64,000 bases of DNA from Alnus glutinosa (lineage: Eukaryota > Streptophyta > Magnoliopsida > Fagales > Betulaceae), in the NCBI RefSeq assembly GCF_958979055.1, contig NC_084891.1, positions 27,563,001-27,627,000 of the forward strand, given 5' to 3'. Below, piece by piece: positions 46,701-58,095 of this stretch. A model generated the notes under the pieces. The model was not told the DNA's origin and made no database searches. It saw only the letters and a list, made by a program, of their open reading frames with translations. Every line of letters starts with the position of its first letter. The stretch's first letter is position 1. Both the position numbers and the translations under genes were made by a program.

Positions 46701-49700
46701 GTAAAGGCATGACTGAGGCTGAATTGGATATGTACCCTCTGATGAGATAAGCTGAGATTTTTGGTGGGCTGTGCCATGCATGGTCTTCACATCCTGTGAT
46801 GGATCCAACTTCGTAGCAGATTCTTGCTGTAGAGTAGACAAAAAGTTTCCAGGATGGTTCATAAGTTGAGGTCTCATAAGCATCTTGATCAGTTTTTCTG
46901 AGCATATATTAGATATCGAGTATGATAAATCTCCACTTCCATTTTCAGGAACCTGGACAAGGGGTCTTTTAACCAAATGTGCCCATTCAGTTTCTGCTCC
47001 TGGTAGCACAATAAATGCCCATAAGATAGATTTCTAAAAAACTTGAACGGCAGAGAACATTGAAAAGATAAACTTACCCAAAAATCCAGCATGTAGTGGT
47101 CGTTTGAGACCTGAAGTCAGAGAAGGAAAAATGAAAAGACTTTCAGGAGTCTCTACTTCCCATGGACTAACCCTATTCTGTTTATCACAACACCCTGGCT
47201 CATCCCACTCCACCTGTTAAATAAAACAGACACGAAGTTTGACAGCTACACTATCATAAGACAATGATTCCTGGCATCTAATAGGAACAAAAACTAACAA
47301 CAATTTGAAAGAACAGTTAAGGTACATCAACAAGTATCTAGTCCACCTGAAGATTTCTCCACTTGGAACCAGGCCACCTCAGTGGATCTAAGTCATTAAT
47401 GCCAACTATTGTACCCATATACCTGCAGGAAAGAAGAAAATATCAACTTTGTCTGCATATTTCTATTGTCCACTAGACTCTAAACGGAAAAATATAAGCA
47501 GTAATTGGCCAATATCACATTCCTTCCAGCCAAAATTTAATGATAATACCTGCAGGGTACAAATATATATGTAACAGAATCAACTTATTAAGAAAATTAC
47601 CTCCGCTTACTCGACTCCTCTGTTTCAAACATCATCCCAAACCTCATGCCAACTGACAATTGCGTCCCATAGACAGATTTACGGTATCTAGCCAAATGAA
47701 TGACAAATTCTGAAGGACATGCCCTGCAAATAAGAAGAAAGCATTGCAAGGTCAAGAAGCAGAGACAAGATCCAGAAAAGTGGGAAAAGAAAAGAAAAAA
47801 ACAAAACAAATATATGTGAAAGATTGCACATCAAGTAAACCTTGGGTTGTAGAATATTGTGAATGGGCTTCGGTTAGCAGCAGCATGAGCTGCAGCAGCA
47901 AGGACACCAATGTGCATGCTATCAGCAGATAGAACTGATGACGGTAATGTTGTTTGCTGTCGGTTTGCACGCCTCACACCAACCAATAACTGAGACTTTT
48001 CACCCCTAGTAACAAATTCAAGAAATGTGTAATCAGGTGATGGCAGTAAGTTATAATATGATCAAGCTTTGACAAAACTTCAACTACATTAAATTGACAA
48101 GAAATAGAGCACTGTGCTTTCAGATGGCTTCCATATTACTTGGATTTGGAGCTCAAAGCAATGATAGAAATCTTAGCACACCATGAAAACATGAGCTAGA
48201 TGAGCAAAGTTGGCACATCACCATGACTTTAGAGACTTCAGCACACAAAGTCGAGTTAGCATTACTAATAAGTTTGCTAGGAACATAGATATTTACAACT
48301 ATTTGTGTCAATTCTCTCCCAAAACAGTTGCAATAATCAGACCAAAAACTGAACCACAAAATGATTGCTTGAGGTCGAATAAGCAAACATAAGGTGGAAA
48401 ATTCTCAACACGTACTCAACAGGAGATAGTGTCCAATTTATAGAAAAAACACCATAATTTTTTGTTGCATAAGGCAGCAAGGTAGTTGACGACCATTTAC
48501 CTGATAAACAGGACAGCATCACCTGCTTTAAGTCTTTTGGCACCAACAAACAAACTCCATCCAGTTGTGAGAAGGTGTCGCTTGGGTTGCCCTAAATAAA
48601 AGAGAATAATAGGTCATACTTGAGAGAACAAATCCAATGCATTGTGCACAGATGCATATATACGGAAGAACCATTCAGAAGGGAATATTGTGTAGTGCAG
48701 AAATACCAACAACTACTAGGAGAAGAAAAAATAAGTACTAAGACATTTTCCTGCAATACAAGCCAAATTTAAAGTTTAAAACCCCCGAAAGTAATAGTAC
48801 CAAATAGAGACAAATATCAGTATCCTCACCGCGGTATATGTGGCGAAATGTCCATGTGTTATCATGCAAGTCCTGAACGACAAGTTCTTGCATTGGTGGT
48901 TGCACTGTATAATCCTGGAAAGGGTACACATTTGAAAGTGAATATATAAAATATTCCCCAAGTCCATCATAGCATGAAAGGGTATATAAACTAAAAAGTT
49001 TTAAATCTTACCAAAGGAGGAAAGAGCTTTTCTGCTGCCCTGCGTGGTACTGAAAAGCCACCATGTGTGCTTGTATCACTTGCAGTTAAAGTTTTGCAGA
49101 AAAACTCACTCGGATGTTTGCTGGGCTTTAGTCCAAAGTCTGGTACAGGGAAGACATCTTTTTCCTGAGCCAAAGGAAAATTCATAATGAATATCCAATA
49201 CCAAGAAATCTTGCAATGTTATTCTTTTCTTTTCTCCTTTCTTTTTTTGTCTTCCTCCACAAACTATATAAATAAACGTAAAAAATCATATAATATTTAG
49301 TAAATAAGCTTACAGAGGTGACAGGTTGAAGACTCATTTGAGCAAATATTTCATCTGTATCTTTGTCTGCCTATCAAAAAATGTAAAGCCAAGGGTAAAA
49401 TCATAGATGTTCTAATCATATATATGCAATAATGTCCATAAGTACATGATTGGGAACCAAATAATCACCCACAAACACATACATGTAATGTGACATTTTG
49501 AACTTGGCACATCAACTGAGAAGGGAGATTCGGATAGTTGGGAATTTGTGAGGTTACTGTCCGTTTAGTAGAAGCAGCTACCTATACCAACAAACAAAGA
49601 ATACATTAGCTTTATCAACCATTATAGGATAAAAAAAAAAAAAAAAAAACTCAACAGAGAAGCTGTCTCCCATATATCCGGGAAATACTTTCCAAAAAAG

Positions 49701-51417
49701 CAGCCACCACACTCTATCTTTTAATATTTTTGAGATCTTGCTGTTATGAAAACAAGCTAAATGTACAAACTTCTTCCATTCAAAAGTGCTGTGGTCGAAT
49801 TTTTATGCACCAACTTTACAATCAATTAACTGCACACCTGATTTGCTTGAAAGAAGGTAGCCAGATAGTATACAATTCATCCAATAGAATCACTGCACCG
49901 TTTCCCAATTCCATTTCCCGTTAACCCATACAAAGCCAAAATTTAAAATGAATAACAAAAGGTGCAGAGTAGACCCAACTTGGTGATTTGACGAGGGTGG
50001 TCTTTTAAACAGACAAGTCTTGGTGATTTCAAATTAGATGCGTAGATAATTATCTTATGTTGATAACATTTCATACACATTTTTTGGTACCAATCAGATA
50101 CGGAGACGTCTGCCATTGTGACGTATCAGTGCTTCCTAGGGTAACAGAGGAGCTAGTTTCTTAGGATCGAAGTACTTCGCTGTGAAGCAACCAAATGGAG
50201 AAGGAAAGTGGCGGCCTCTAGCTGTGAACTTCTGTACTTAAAATTATCCTAAAAACTTCAAAGTTGTATTAGTTGGTTTTCATTGAAATATAGGAGTACT
50301 TCCTTAGGAAGTAACCTTTGCTATAAAAGGACGTAACATATAATCTTTTGGACGTGATGGAATAAATCATGAATTGAGAGTTGAGTTTGTTTGAATAAAA
50401 TCATAATTTTAGGCAGAAAAAGGGAACCAATTGCACACGTCGTACTTGAAAACAGACAGAATATCTTCTACCAACAGTTGAAGAGAAATGCTTTTATAAT
50501 TTAACGAGAAATGCCACATTGGAAGCCCTGGAAGATTCTATGCAGTGGGGACTCGACGGCTGCCCAGAAAACCAAAAGAATAAAAAAAAAAAAAAAAAAA
50601 AAAAAGTACACAAATCCAACAAAACATAAAAGTTAATTCTACAAAAATACAAAAATATTCTTCCTCCTTTACCATTTCATTTTATATATTGTGATTTCCG
50701 CTTTTGAATGTCATTAACCATTCTATACTGGCTAAAGAGCCATCCTAGCGCATCATACAGCAAATTGTGTAAGTGTCAAAATGGCAAGTTGAGAAAAGAA
50801 AAAAAGAATAAAATAAAAAATAGAGCAGGCAGCTCTTCAAAGGTCAGTATTCAAAAGTAAGGGAAATAAATGCAAACCTGCTCGCTATGACCTTGGGGGA
50901 AGTAGTACACCAGACTCCCCACCTGAGGCAACGAAACAAGAGGGCCGGCGCAGGCGTGCCATAATTCGGAGTTTATAACCTTCCTGGCACCTGATATAAA
51001 CCAGTACGCATCCCAAATAAGATAATCTCTTGAAAAGATTCTAAGAAAAAGACAGATGAAGCAAATTAAAAACTGTTATTGTGTCATTCACCAAATAAGA
51101 AAAACCAAAAAACAAAAGCCATTAATGCGTTATGAAGTGTACTAAATGTGCTCCAAGCTAAGCCTACATAAAATAAGATTAAAAAAATATTCAACCTGTA
51201 GCAGTTCCAAACTTCACTAACCAGAATTCCAAGCTTATAAGCAAAGAAACTTCAAAAGCTCAAGAACAAAAAAAAAAAAAAACGATTTTTTAACGGAAGG
51301 GAACAAACCGGACTGATCCTGCATTTCTTTTAAGAACTTCATCCCCTCAAGCAGACTTGTATTTGCCCCACTAATCAACCCTCCAGCTCTGATTTTCTCT
51401 TCAACAAAACCCATCAT
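43712..51417 (-). CDS. ARF5: Auxin response factor 5 (MONOPTEROS) orthologue
   Basis: Fourteen phase-consistent exons (minus): 51309-51417, 50878-50990, 49483-49581, 49314-49370, 49012-49164, 48830-48914, 48501-48591, 47841-48005, 47601-47723, 47347-47422, 47078-47213, 45708-46999, 43916-44106 and 43712-43820. They total 2799 nt, 932 residues. ARF5 is an activating transcription factor for auxin-controlled embryo, vascular and flower patterning. It starts [13 protein letters not shown]. The B3 DNA-binding domain includes [40 protein letters not shown] and [10 protein letters not shown]. The ARF dimerisation/ancillary region contains [23 protein letters not shown] and [22 protein letters not shown] long Gln/Ser/Leu-rich middle region (exon 12) suits an activator. 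The C-terminal PB1 domain keeps the Lys ([13 protein letters not shown]) and the acidic OPCA motif ([15 protein letters not shown]), and ends LLNSAAMQG. Upstream ORFs crowd the leader. No lesions were seen. Confidence 0.97.
44395..45535. repeat. Direct repeat pair inside the ARF5 penultimate intron
   Basis: Segments 44395-44530 and 45273-45535 share 'aatataaaac', 'aatttagag', 'aaaggat.taaggtg.t.caacct', 'cctacat' and 'aatgcc...taggg.tacat'. They lie about 0.9 kb apart in the same direction, as the ends of a decayed LTR-type or other long repeat would. The second copy is interrupted by a 120-bp MITE. The strand relative to ARF5 is unresolved. Confidence 0.6.
45385..45504. mobile_element. hAT-type MITE with 8-bp target duplication
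   Basis: The 120-bp element begins CAGGGGCGGAGCC and ends GGCTCCACCCG. It is flanked by ACCGTTAC (45377-45384) and ACCATTAC (45505-45512), an 8-bp target duplication with one difference. The related repeat copy at 44395-44530 has the undisturbed site once ('ACCGTTATaatgccc'), which supports the boundaries. The inside is C-runs, A/T-runs and 'ttggcccccc'. The CAGGGGCGGAGCC end is common in plant hAT MITEs. Confidence 0.82.
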
Positions 51418-51545
51418 GTGTGCCCCAATGCAACACCCCAGAACCTCAAACTCCAAAACCCATTAATTCCAAGAAGTAAATTCTTATTCCTCATCTACAA
51501 GAATTTTCTCTGATCTTTCTCAGATTACATTTCCCTCATAACTTT
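51418..51545 (-). promoter_or_regulatory. ARF5 leader with multiple upstream ORFs
   Basis: Reading the minus strand into the ARF5 start, ATGs precede the main one. ATG at 51494 opens 26 codons ending in a TGA (51414-51416) that overlaps the main start codon. ATG at 51463 encodes MGFGV and stops 28 nt before the main ATG. ATG at 51539 encodes MREM. ATG at 51530 is followed at once by TAA. Upstream ORFs in ARF5 and ARF3 leaders are known in Arabidopsis to reduce translation and to need ribosomal protein RPL24B for reinitiation. Whether the leader here starts upstream of all these ATGs is not shown by sequence. Confidence 0.7.
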
Positions 51546-51936
51546 TCCTTGAGAAAGATGGGAAATTACCCTCGACCCACGTCTCAGAATTAGATGTTCT
51601 CCGAGAAATACAAACAGTCCAATCGGGCACAAAAGCATAGCCGAGTCCCCACTCCCCAAGAATCCAAAATCAAGGAACAAAAACTGCAAAAAGGGACTGC
51701 AAATCTTAGAGGTGGGGCTTCAGGGCACAAAGAAAAGGAAAGAAAAAAACCCATCAGTTCGCATCAAAGCACGCGGACCGAAGCATGAGTGGCCCTCCTC
51801 TGTATTATAATCAAGTGCTTGTTTTTATCTTCCAAAAGAAACCGACCTTTCGATGAACCCCCCACCCACTTATCACACTGATTCCCTCCTATGCCTCCCC
51901 TCCCCTCTCTCAATCAACGACACCAAAAAGAAAAAA

Positions 51937-51962
51937 GGTCTCTCTCTCTCTCTCTCTCTGTG
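51937..51962. repeat. (CT)n microsatellite in the ARF5 5' region
   Basis: A CT dinucleotide run 'ctctctctctctctctctctctg' type lies about 0.5 kb upstream of the ARF5 ATG. On the transcribed (minus) strand it is a GA repeat, common in plant leaders and core promoters. Confidence 0.85.
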
Positions 51963-54949
51963 TTTGTGTTGAAACTGGGAAGAGTGTGCAAGCTCTTATC
52001 CTGCGCACACACTTTCTGTATATGGGGGATTCCGTCGCAGCTTTAAACTGTAAGAAGTTTTAAAAAGAGTGAAGAATTATTAAATATAACTTGGAAAAAG
52101 CAGAGCAATACTACGTGAACACGAAAACAGTACAAGAAAAGCTCACACAGAGAAGAGAGAGAGAAAGAGAGAGAATGAGAGATTTTTTTTTTTCAAAAAG
52201 GGAGGGAGTAGAGAGTGTTTTCGTAGGAAAAGAAAGAATGTCAAGGTGGCGCATTTTAGCACGTGGGTTATACGATGATTTGCAGGGCTTTCATACATAT
52301 CTTAGCTCCTATTTTCACCTACTCTGTAATATATATATACTTTATATATCTATGTATATTAAACGTACGTATGTTTCCGGTATATTTATGGAAAATTTGG
52401 AAAGGGGGAAGAGAAAGAAGAAAAGGTTCTTTCTGAGCACTTTGCGTCTGATATTTGACCGTTCAGCACGCGTGCGGTTCACGACAAATAAAACCAGGAG
52501 GCGCACGTTAACTCAACTGACGAGCGTCACAGTCCTCACTGGGCTAGTGGTCTGTCACGGCGACATGGGCACTGTGACCCTTGCGATCTACCCGAAGAAT
52601 CACAGGGATCAAAAGTCTCTGTTTTACTTAATTTTATCAACTTCAAACCACTACTTCTCAGTTCAATCAAGCAAAATGTTTGAATTTATAATATAAACTG
52701 TAATAGTTCTAGCAGCATTTTTTAATGAAATATAACAATTTTAATAGGATCATGGGCAGAACTACCTTCCAAAATTTGAAAATTTCCTTTTAATTTTTAA
52801 TTTTTTTTTATTTTTATGACATGAATCTCTCAAAATTAATTGTTTACTCTCCCCTCAACTTTTTTTTAATCACATAATTTAAATACTAAGTATTATATAA
52901 TATATATACCGTTAGATATAATAAAATACTATAACGTTCAACCCAAAGAAACTTGGATAGTTTTATATTCTTGTGTATGCATATCTGAAGTGGAGATACG
53001 ATTTTGGATCTTAGAAACCAGGAAGATAAGGATTAGTGGATGGAGCAATTTATGGTGGTATTAAATATGAGCAAATAATTGTTCCGCTTGATAGCTTTGG
53101 TCCTTTTTTACGGAACAAATATTAAATATATCTAATTATGCGCCTCATAATTACTCATAAAAGAAGCTTTCTTTTTTTATTTCTCAAATAGCTGAATTTT
53201 CCTTTATAAAACCTAATAATTTCTTATAAAAACATTAGTGTAAGAGAAAACCTAATAATATTTGGAAACCCAATAATTTCTTCATTCTCGACGCATGGGC
53301 TAAGAAAAGGATCGTAAAAAACGACAATCTTTTAAGTAGTTTGACGGATAAATTGTTTGAACAACTGTTTACTGCAACGATAAAAGAGCTTGATAGCCAC
53401 AGCATGCATAGGAACACTGATAATAATTAGATCCGAGTCATTGTAAAGAAGCGCTACTGTGATGTCCGACAAAAAATTTAAAAAAAATAAAAAGAAAAGA
53501 AAAATGCCCAACAATAAATGCTTAGTAAATATGGCATCTTAATTTAGAAGCCTCTATAGCAAAAATGGAACCTCTTCTCTCTTGGAAAGGGGTATGGGTG
53601 TGAGGGTGTGACCTTTCCATAATTTGATGGCTCAGGCCTAGTACATGATAAGGAATGATGTGCCTTGAGCCCTTGGCCACTGTTTCGTGGTTCCATAGAA
53701 AGCACTGTTGCATGGTGAAAGCGTCACGCACCCCATATGTCTATTAATGCTAAAATTACTTCTTTTTCTTCTTTTTTTTTTAATTTTTAAAAAATTATTT
53801 TAAAAGGTTAATTGTGTCACTCTCAATCAATTAATTAATCAATCTCTAAATTAATTATTATTAAAATAAATCAAATGATTGATCGTATTAATATTTTGAG
53901 ATAATTATGAGATTAAAATGTAATATATAACACTAAATTCCACATAAAAACAAAATTAAATATTTTAAGTGACTAACATATCAGCCATTTAATAAAATTA
54001 AAAACTTAAAACAAGTCTCATTAAGTTGTCTTGTTAAGTTGTGGACTAATGTAAAATAACTATAATAATTAAGTGTGAAAATAATAATTTTTGAAAATTT
54101 TAAGCTAATGCATTCTGCCTACAGTTTTTACAATAATGCTGACAGACCGCATTAAATGGTGCCACGGGGGACCGCGTAGCCGCGTAGGTTTTGATCAAAA
54201 GTCATAAAGATTTTCCTCGTTTTGTCTTTCGTGAAAGATCAGCCAAGAAGGCCTTGGATCAATCGGTTAGACAGGCGACTTCTACCGACAAGCACGTACG
54301 TACTGCCAAGCCAACCCCAACCCGACACCGTTTTAAACGGTTAGATTGCCATCATAATACCATTGCTTTTTCTTTTTTTCTTTTTTTTATATAGATACGT
54401 TAAGAAGAAATTATATCAACTAGGATTGGACAACCCAAAACATAAAAAAAAAACATTAAAACTTATGAATGAAAGTACGCGGAGGCAATGCTTCCAAAGA
54501 TGTGGGCCTATTGAGCCTTGAAACGGATGCCAAGAACCTGGGCCACCAGTGAAAGTGGTAAAGGGTGGATGCAGAATCGGGAGGATCCAAACACCACTTA
54601 GGTAACCATTATAGAGGTCACAACGGAATATACAACAGAAAATCCTACGTAACAAATAAATACAACAAAAACACATAAATTTAACTGCCCAGAAATACAA
54701 AAGGAAAAAAATCACAACAGCAGCATCTAAACACAGTTAAATGTTAAACAAAATCGCAGTTTAACCATTAAAATTATGTATTTTTTTTTAAAACACCTAT
54801 TGCTTGCAATTTGAAAAAACAATTTTTTCCTATGTTTCAAATTGTAATTTTTTTAAAACGTAATACTAAATAATATATTTTTTACAATTTGGTTTAAAAT
54901 CGCACTTTTAATTTGTAAAACCGCAATCTCAAACACACTATTCGTAAAC
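51963..54949. other. ARF5 upstream region and AT-rich intergenic DNA
   Basis: This is probably the ARF5 promoter side. A G-box CACGTG occurs at 52260-52265. A 201-codon plus-strand ORF (52091-52696) is low-complexity at its start and has no family features. The rest, to 54949, is AT-rich with no recognised gene. A GC-richer stretch at 54150-54310 also shows nothing recognisable. Confidence 0.45.
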
Positions 54950-55082
54950 TGCTATACGATTATCATACAACTCAGGTGATGCGGTAGTGAGAATCACTTT
55001 TTATTTTTACAAGTGTTAATCAAATTGCTCATTTTCACTGCCACATCATCAACTTGTACGACAGCCGCATAACATTCTACTA
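54950..55082. mobile_element. Small MITE
   Basis: Left 'tgctatacgattatcatacaa' and right 'ttgtacgacagccgcataaca' are inverted copies. 'gatgcggtagtgagaa' pairs with 'ttttcactgccacatc'. It is about 130 bp and non-coding. Confidence 0.7.
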
Positions 55083-55291
55083 AATAACATTACTCGTAAA
55101 GAAATCAAGCTTTTTTTTATTATTATTATTATCTTTTTGTTTGAAACAGGTAGTTTTCTATGTCTGCTATGTTTACGGATTGAATTTTTATTGAACTTTA
55201 AGTGCATGATACTTCAACAAATAAACATACTCGGCCAAAATAGTCGTATAATTTTCTATTTTGAATCTTGTAATAATAAAGAAATAAGGGG

Positions 55292-55685
55292 AAACTAATT
55301 ATCCCTTAAATTATCTCTTAATTTGTAATGTTTTTTCACAAACTTTAAAAAATTGTAATTTACACTACCCATCTACCAAACCCTTTCATAATTTCATTTA
55401 GCCCCCTAACGTGTAATATGTTTGTTATACCCTCATAAAATTTATAAAATATAACAATGCCCTTAGATTAAAAAATAAAACAAGATTTGGGTCATTTTTG
55501 CTTATGTTTTTTTATATACCTTTTTATGAATGAATATTTTGGACATTTTTTTTTACTTCATTCATTATGATTTAATAGAAAATCTAAATGGAGTAACCGA
55601 AAGGGCTTGGTAGATTGGTAAGGTACATTATAATTTTTTTTTAAGTTTAAGAAATATTATAAATTGTGTGGTAATTTGAGGGAAT
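55292..55685. mobile_element. Foldback element next to a LINE fragment
   Basis: Left arm 'cccttaaattatctcttaat ... catctaccaaaccctttc' is matched in reverse by 'gaaagggcttggtagattgg ... ggtaatttgaggg'. The element is about 390 bp. Its right end directly abuts the RNase H fragment that starts near 55690. Confidence 0.7.
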
Positions 55686-55689
55686 AAGA

Positions 55690-56110
55690 CTACAGAATCT
55701 CTAGCTGCGTTGGAAGCCGTTCATTTTGCTAGAGAAGCTGGGTTTTTAGATGCTATATTTGAAGGAAATGCAGTCCATGTTATTACGGAAATTAACTCAA
55801 ATCCTCCTTACCTTTCAAGATCAGACCATATTTTGGAGAGTTTTCATGTTGCGCGGCAAAGTTTACATACATGTAGTTTCGATTTTGTTTATAGTGAAGC
55901 CAATTGTGCAGTCCATTGTCTTGCTAAAGAGGCTACTAGTACTATGATTGATTTGTGTTTGCTGGAGGATACTCTCACTAGTATTTTCAGTATTGTTGTT
56001 AGGAAAGTTGTTTATCCCTCGATCCTTGTTTTTTAGGGTCAAGTGTATTTTTGTCATGAATGAAGAGTATGAGTATTTCTGTTCAAAAAAAACAAAAAAA
56101 TAATAATAAT
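55690..56110 (+). mobile_element. LINE 3' fragment with RNase H (RVT_3) domain
   Basis: The plus-strand frame encodes LAALEAVHFAREAGFLDAIF, then EGNAVHVITEINSN, a spacer, and VYSEANCAVHCLAKEA, the pattern of the plant LINE-type RNase H domain (E-x-D-like 'FEGNA', 'R/EANxxAHxLAK'). The catalytic Asp after the GF(x)EGD position reads Asn (EGNA) and the final 'AHxLA' is VHCLA, so it is probably inactive. The ORF ends at 56036, followed by 'gttcaaaaaaaacaaaaaaa', a LINE-like A-tail. It is strongly 5'-truncated. Confidence 0.75.
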
Positions 56111-57621
56111 AATCTTTTCATATAAGAAAAATATCATTCAAATAATAACTATTATACAAACTAGGCTTCACAATAAAATTGAAGATAAGTTTTTGATTGA
56201 TTATTTGATGTTTTACAATGAAAGAAAAATTGTTGAAAAAATTCCTTATATATCACAAGCCAAACTCATGAAATATTGGAATAAATTTTTATTTTATTTT
56301 TTATTTTAAATATATATATACCTTGATAAGATTTTCCTCATTTTTCTTCTTTTTGCTTGGTGAAAGTGAAACAATTCAAGAAACAGCCTACCATTGACGT
56401 GTCGTGTTCACACCTCATGGGCGTGTTATTCCAAGAGCTTCCAGCGCGCCAGAGTTCCTATTGGATGACCGATGCATGCCACGTGATGTCTATCCGACTA
56501 TTCGAATCCTATCTCTCGGGCGTGGATTCATGTGGATGTGGAACCTGATCGGACGGTCCACATCCGACACCGAATTCGAGTTGCACGCGGAGTAGGAAAT
56601 TGACTCCCTAGCTGCACACTGTTCAATGGCTTTTTGGAACTTAAACTCGCCGTATTCTCGGCTTATCCAGCCGTTAATTCCTAGCTTAACTTCCATACTT
56701 TCCACAAATACTCGTGTTTTCTAAACACCGTTCGATATTTTACACGTGTCAAACATGCACGTACACTTCCTAACTGCCCAACAACTGAATCCCATCACCG
56801 TTGATATACGTCGTCGTTGCATACGCTTGCCAAGTTGCCATAAGGAAGCACATAATTTTGTTCAAGTAAAACCTTGACAAAGAGTAATGTTATACATCGT
56901 GTTTTTTTTTTTTTTTTTTTTTTTTTTGTAAAAAAAAAAAAAAGAATTTGACGACTTGACACTAACAATTAGTATTTGAAGTGTCTATTTGAATCATGTT
57001 ATATAAATTTGGTGTACTATTCATTACTGATAAATTTTAAAAACCAGTTTTATTTCACTCTTACTTTATTTTGCTGATGTGTGTAGATTTTTCAACAGAT
57101 TCTTCGTACAGCTCATAATAATTATATTTAGTTATATGAGCCACTTTATCTATCTAGTATATACTTCAAAATATATCATGTTCATCAATTTTGCTACAAT
57201 GAACTGTTATTATCTTTATCTTCCCTCTTTCTCCCTTCTCACTCTCCTTCTTCTTTCACAATAAAAAAATACATTGAAAATAAGATTTAAAGAAATTAGA
57301 AAATGAGATAGATTATCTGTTAGAGTTTATATTGAAAATCTAGCAGCCAAAATAGAAAAATATATATTTTGAGCAGCTAAAATAACCACAAATACTCGAG
57401 CTATTTCGTATTGTCTAAGAGACAAATCTTCCAGTGTTACTCAAAAACTTACTAATTTTTATTTATTTTTATGGTGTTAAATTATCACTTATTTCGAAAA
57501 GCTTAAGTTAATAATAATAATAATAATAAATGATTGATTTAATCGATATTCTCACTTTTCCTCACATATCGGCTCTAGCTTTTTCAATAAATAAAACACA
57601 AGAAGTAAAAGATTTAATTAA
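56111..57621. other. Intergenic DNA, no gene seen
   Basis: AT-rich with a GC-richer island at 56380-56600 (short overlapping ORFs on both strands, no recognisable family) and a long T-run then A-run at 56902-56944, which could form a hairpin. An AAT microsatellite lies at 57512-57528. Confidence 0.45.
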
Positions 57622-58095
57622 AAGGGTTAAATACATTGTTGATATTTGAGTTTTTAGCTTTTTTAAATTTAATACCTCAGTTTTCATTTGTTTCATATGT
57701 GGTACTTGAGTTTATAGGTAAAAACCACTTTGGTACTTCTGTTACATTTACCGTCTAAATATTAACGGTCTGTCATGTGTCAATAGCTAATGTTGACACG
57801 TGGTACTATATAATTTTTTTAAAAAAATTTAAAAATAATAATAATAAATTTTTTTGAAAAAGTATTCAGCCACCCCCCTTCACCCAAGATTTTTATTTTT
57901 ATTATATGGTGCCATGTGTCAACCTCAGTGGTTGACACGTAGTGTAAACCGTAAATATTTGTACAGAAAATGTAACAGAAGTATCAAAGTGGTTTTTACA
58001 CCTAAACGCAAGTACCATATATGAAACAAATGAAAATTCAGATATTAAATTTAAAAAAGGCTGAAAACTCAAATACCAATAAAATTTTTAATCAT
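57622..58095. mobile_element. Foldback element with ~175-bp arms
   Basis: Left arm 57622-57800 ('gatatttgagttttt', 'aaatttaatacctcagtttt', 'catttgtttcatatgtggta', 'gttgacacgtgg') is matched in reverse by 57910-58095. The latter reads 'ccatgtgtcaacctcagtgg', 'gtaccatatatgaaacaaatg' and 'aactcaaataccaat'. A ~110-bp AT-rich centre contains a C-run (57872-57878). There is no transposase. Confidence 0.85.

Noticed and set aside
51418-51456. N-terminal extension of ARF5 upstream of 51417
   Set aside because: The extended frame has no ATG (it would need TTG at 51456), and the family starts near MM...VEEK/VEDK.
52091-52696. A 201-codon plus-strand ORF upstream of ARF5
   Set aside because: It starts in low-complexity RERERE text and contains no recognisable domain. 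It lies antisense to the ARF5 promoter side with no splice or family support; probably a chance ORF.
56357-56705. Overlapping 60-70 codon ORFs in the GC-richer island at 56.4-56.7 kb
   Set aside because: Several frames are open on both strands, none resembles a known protein and no splice continuation was found.
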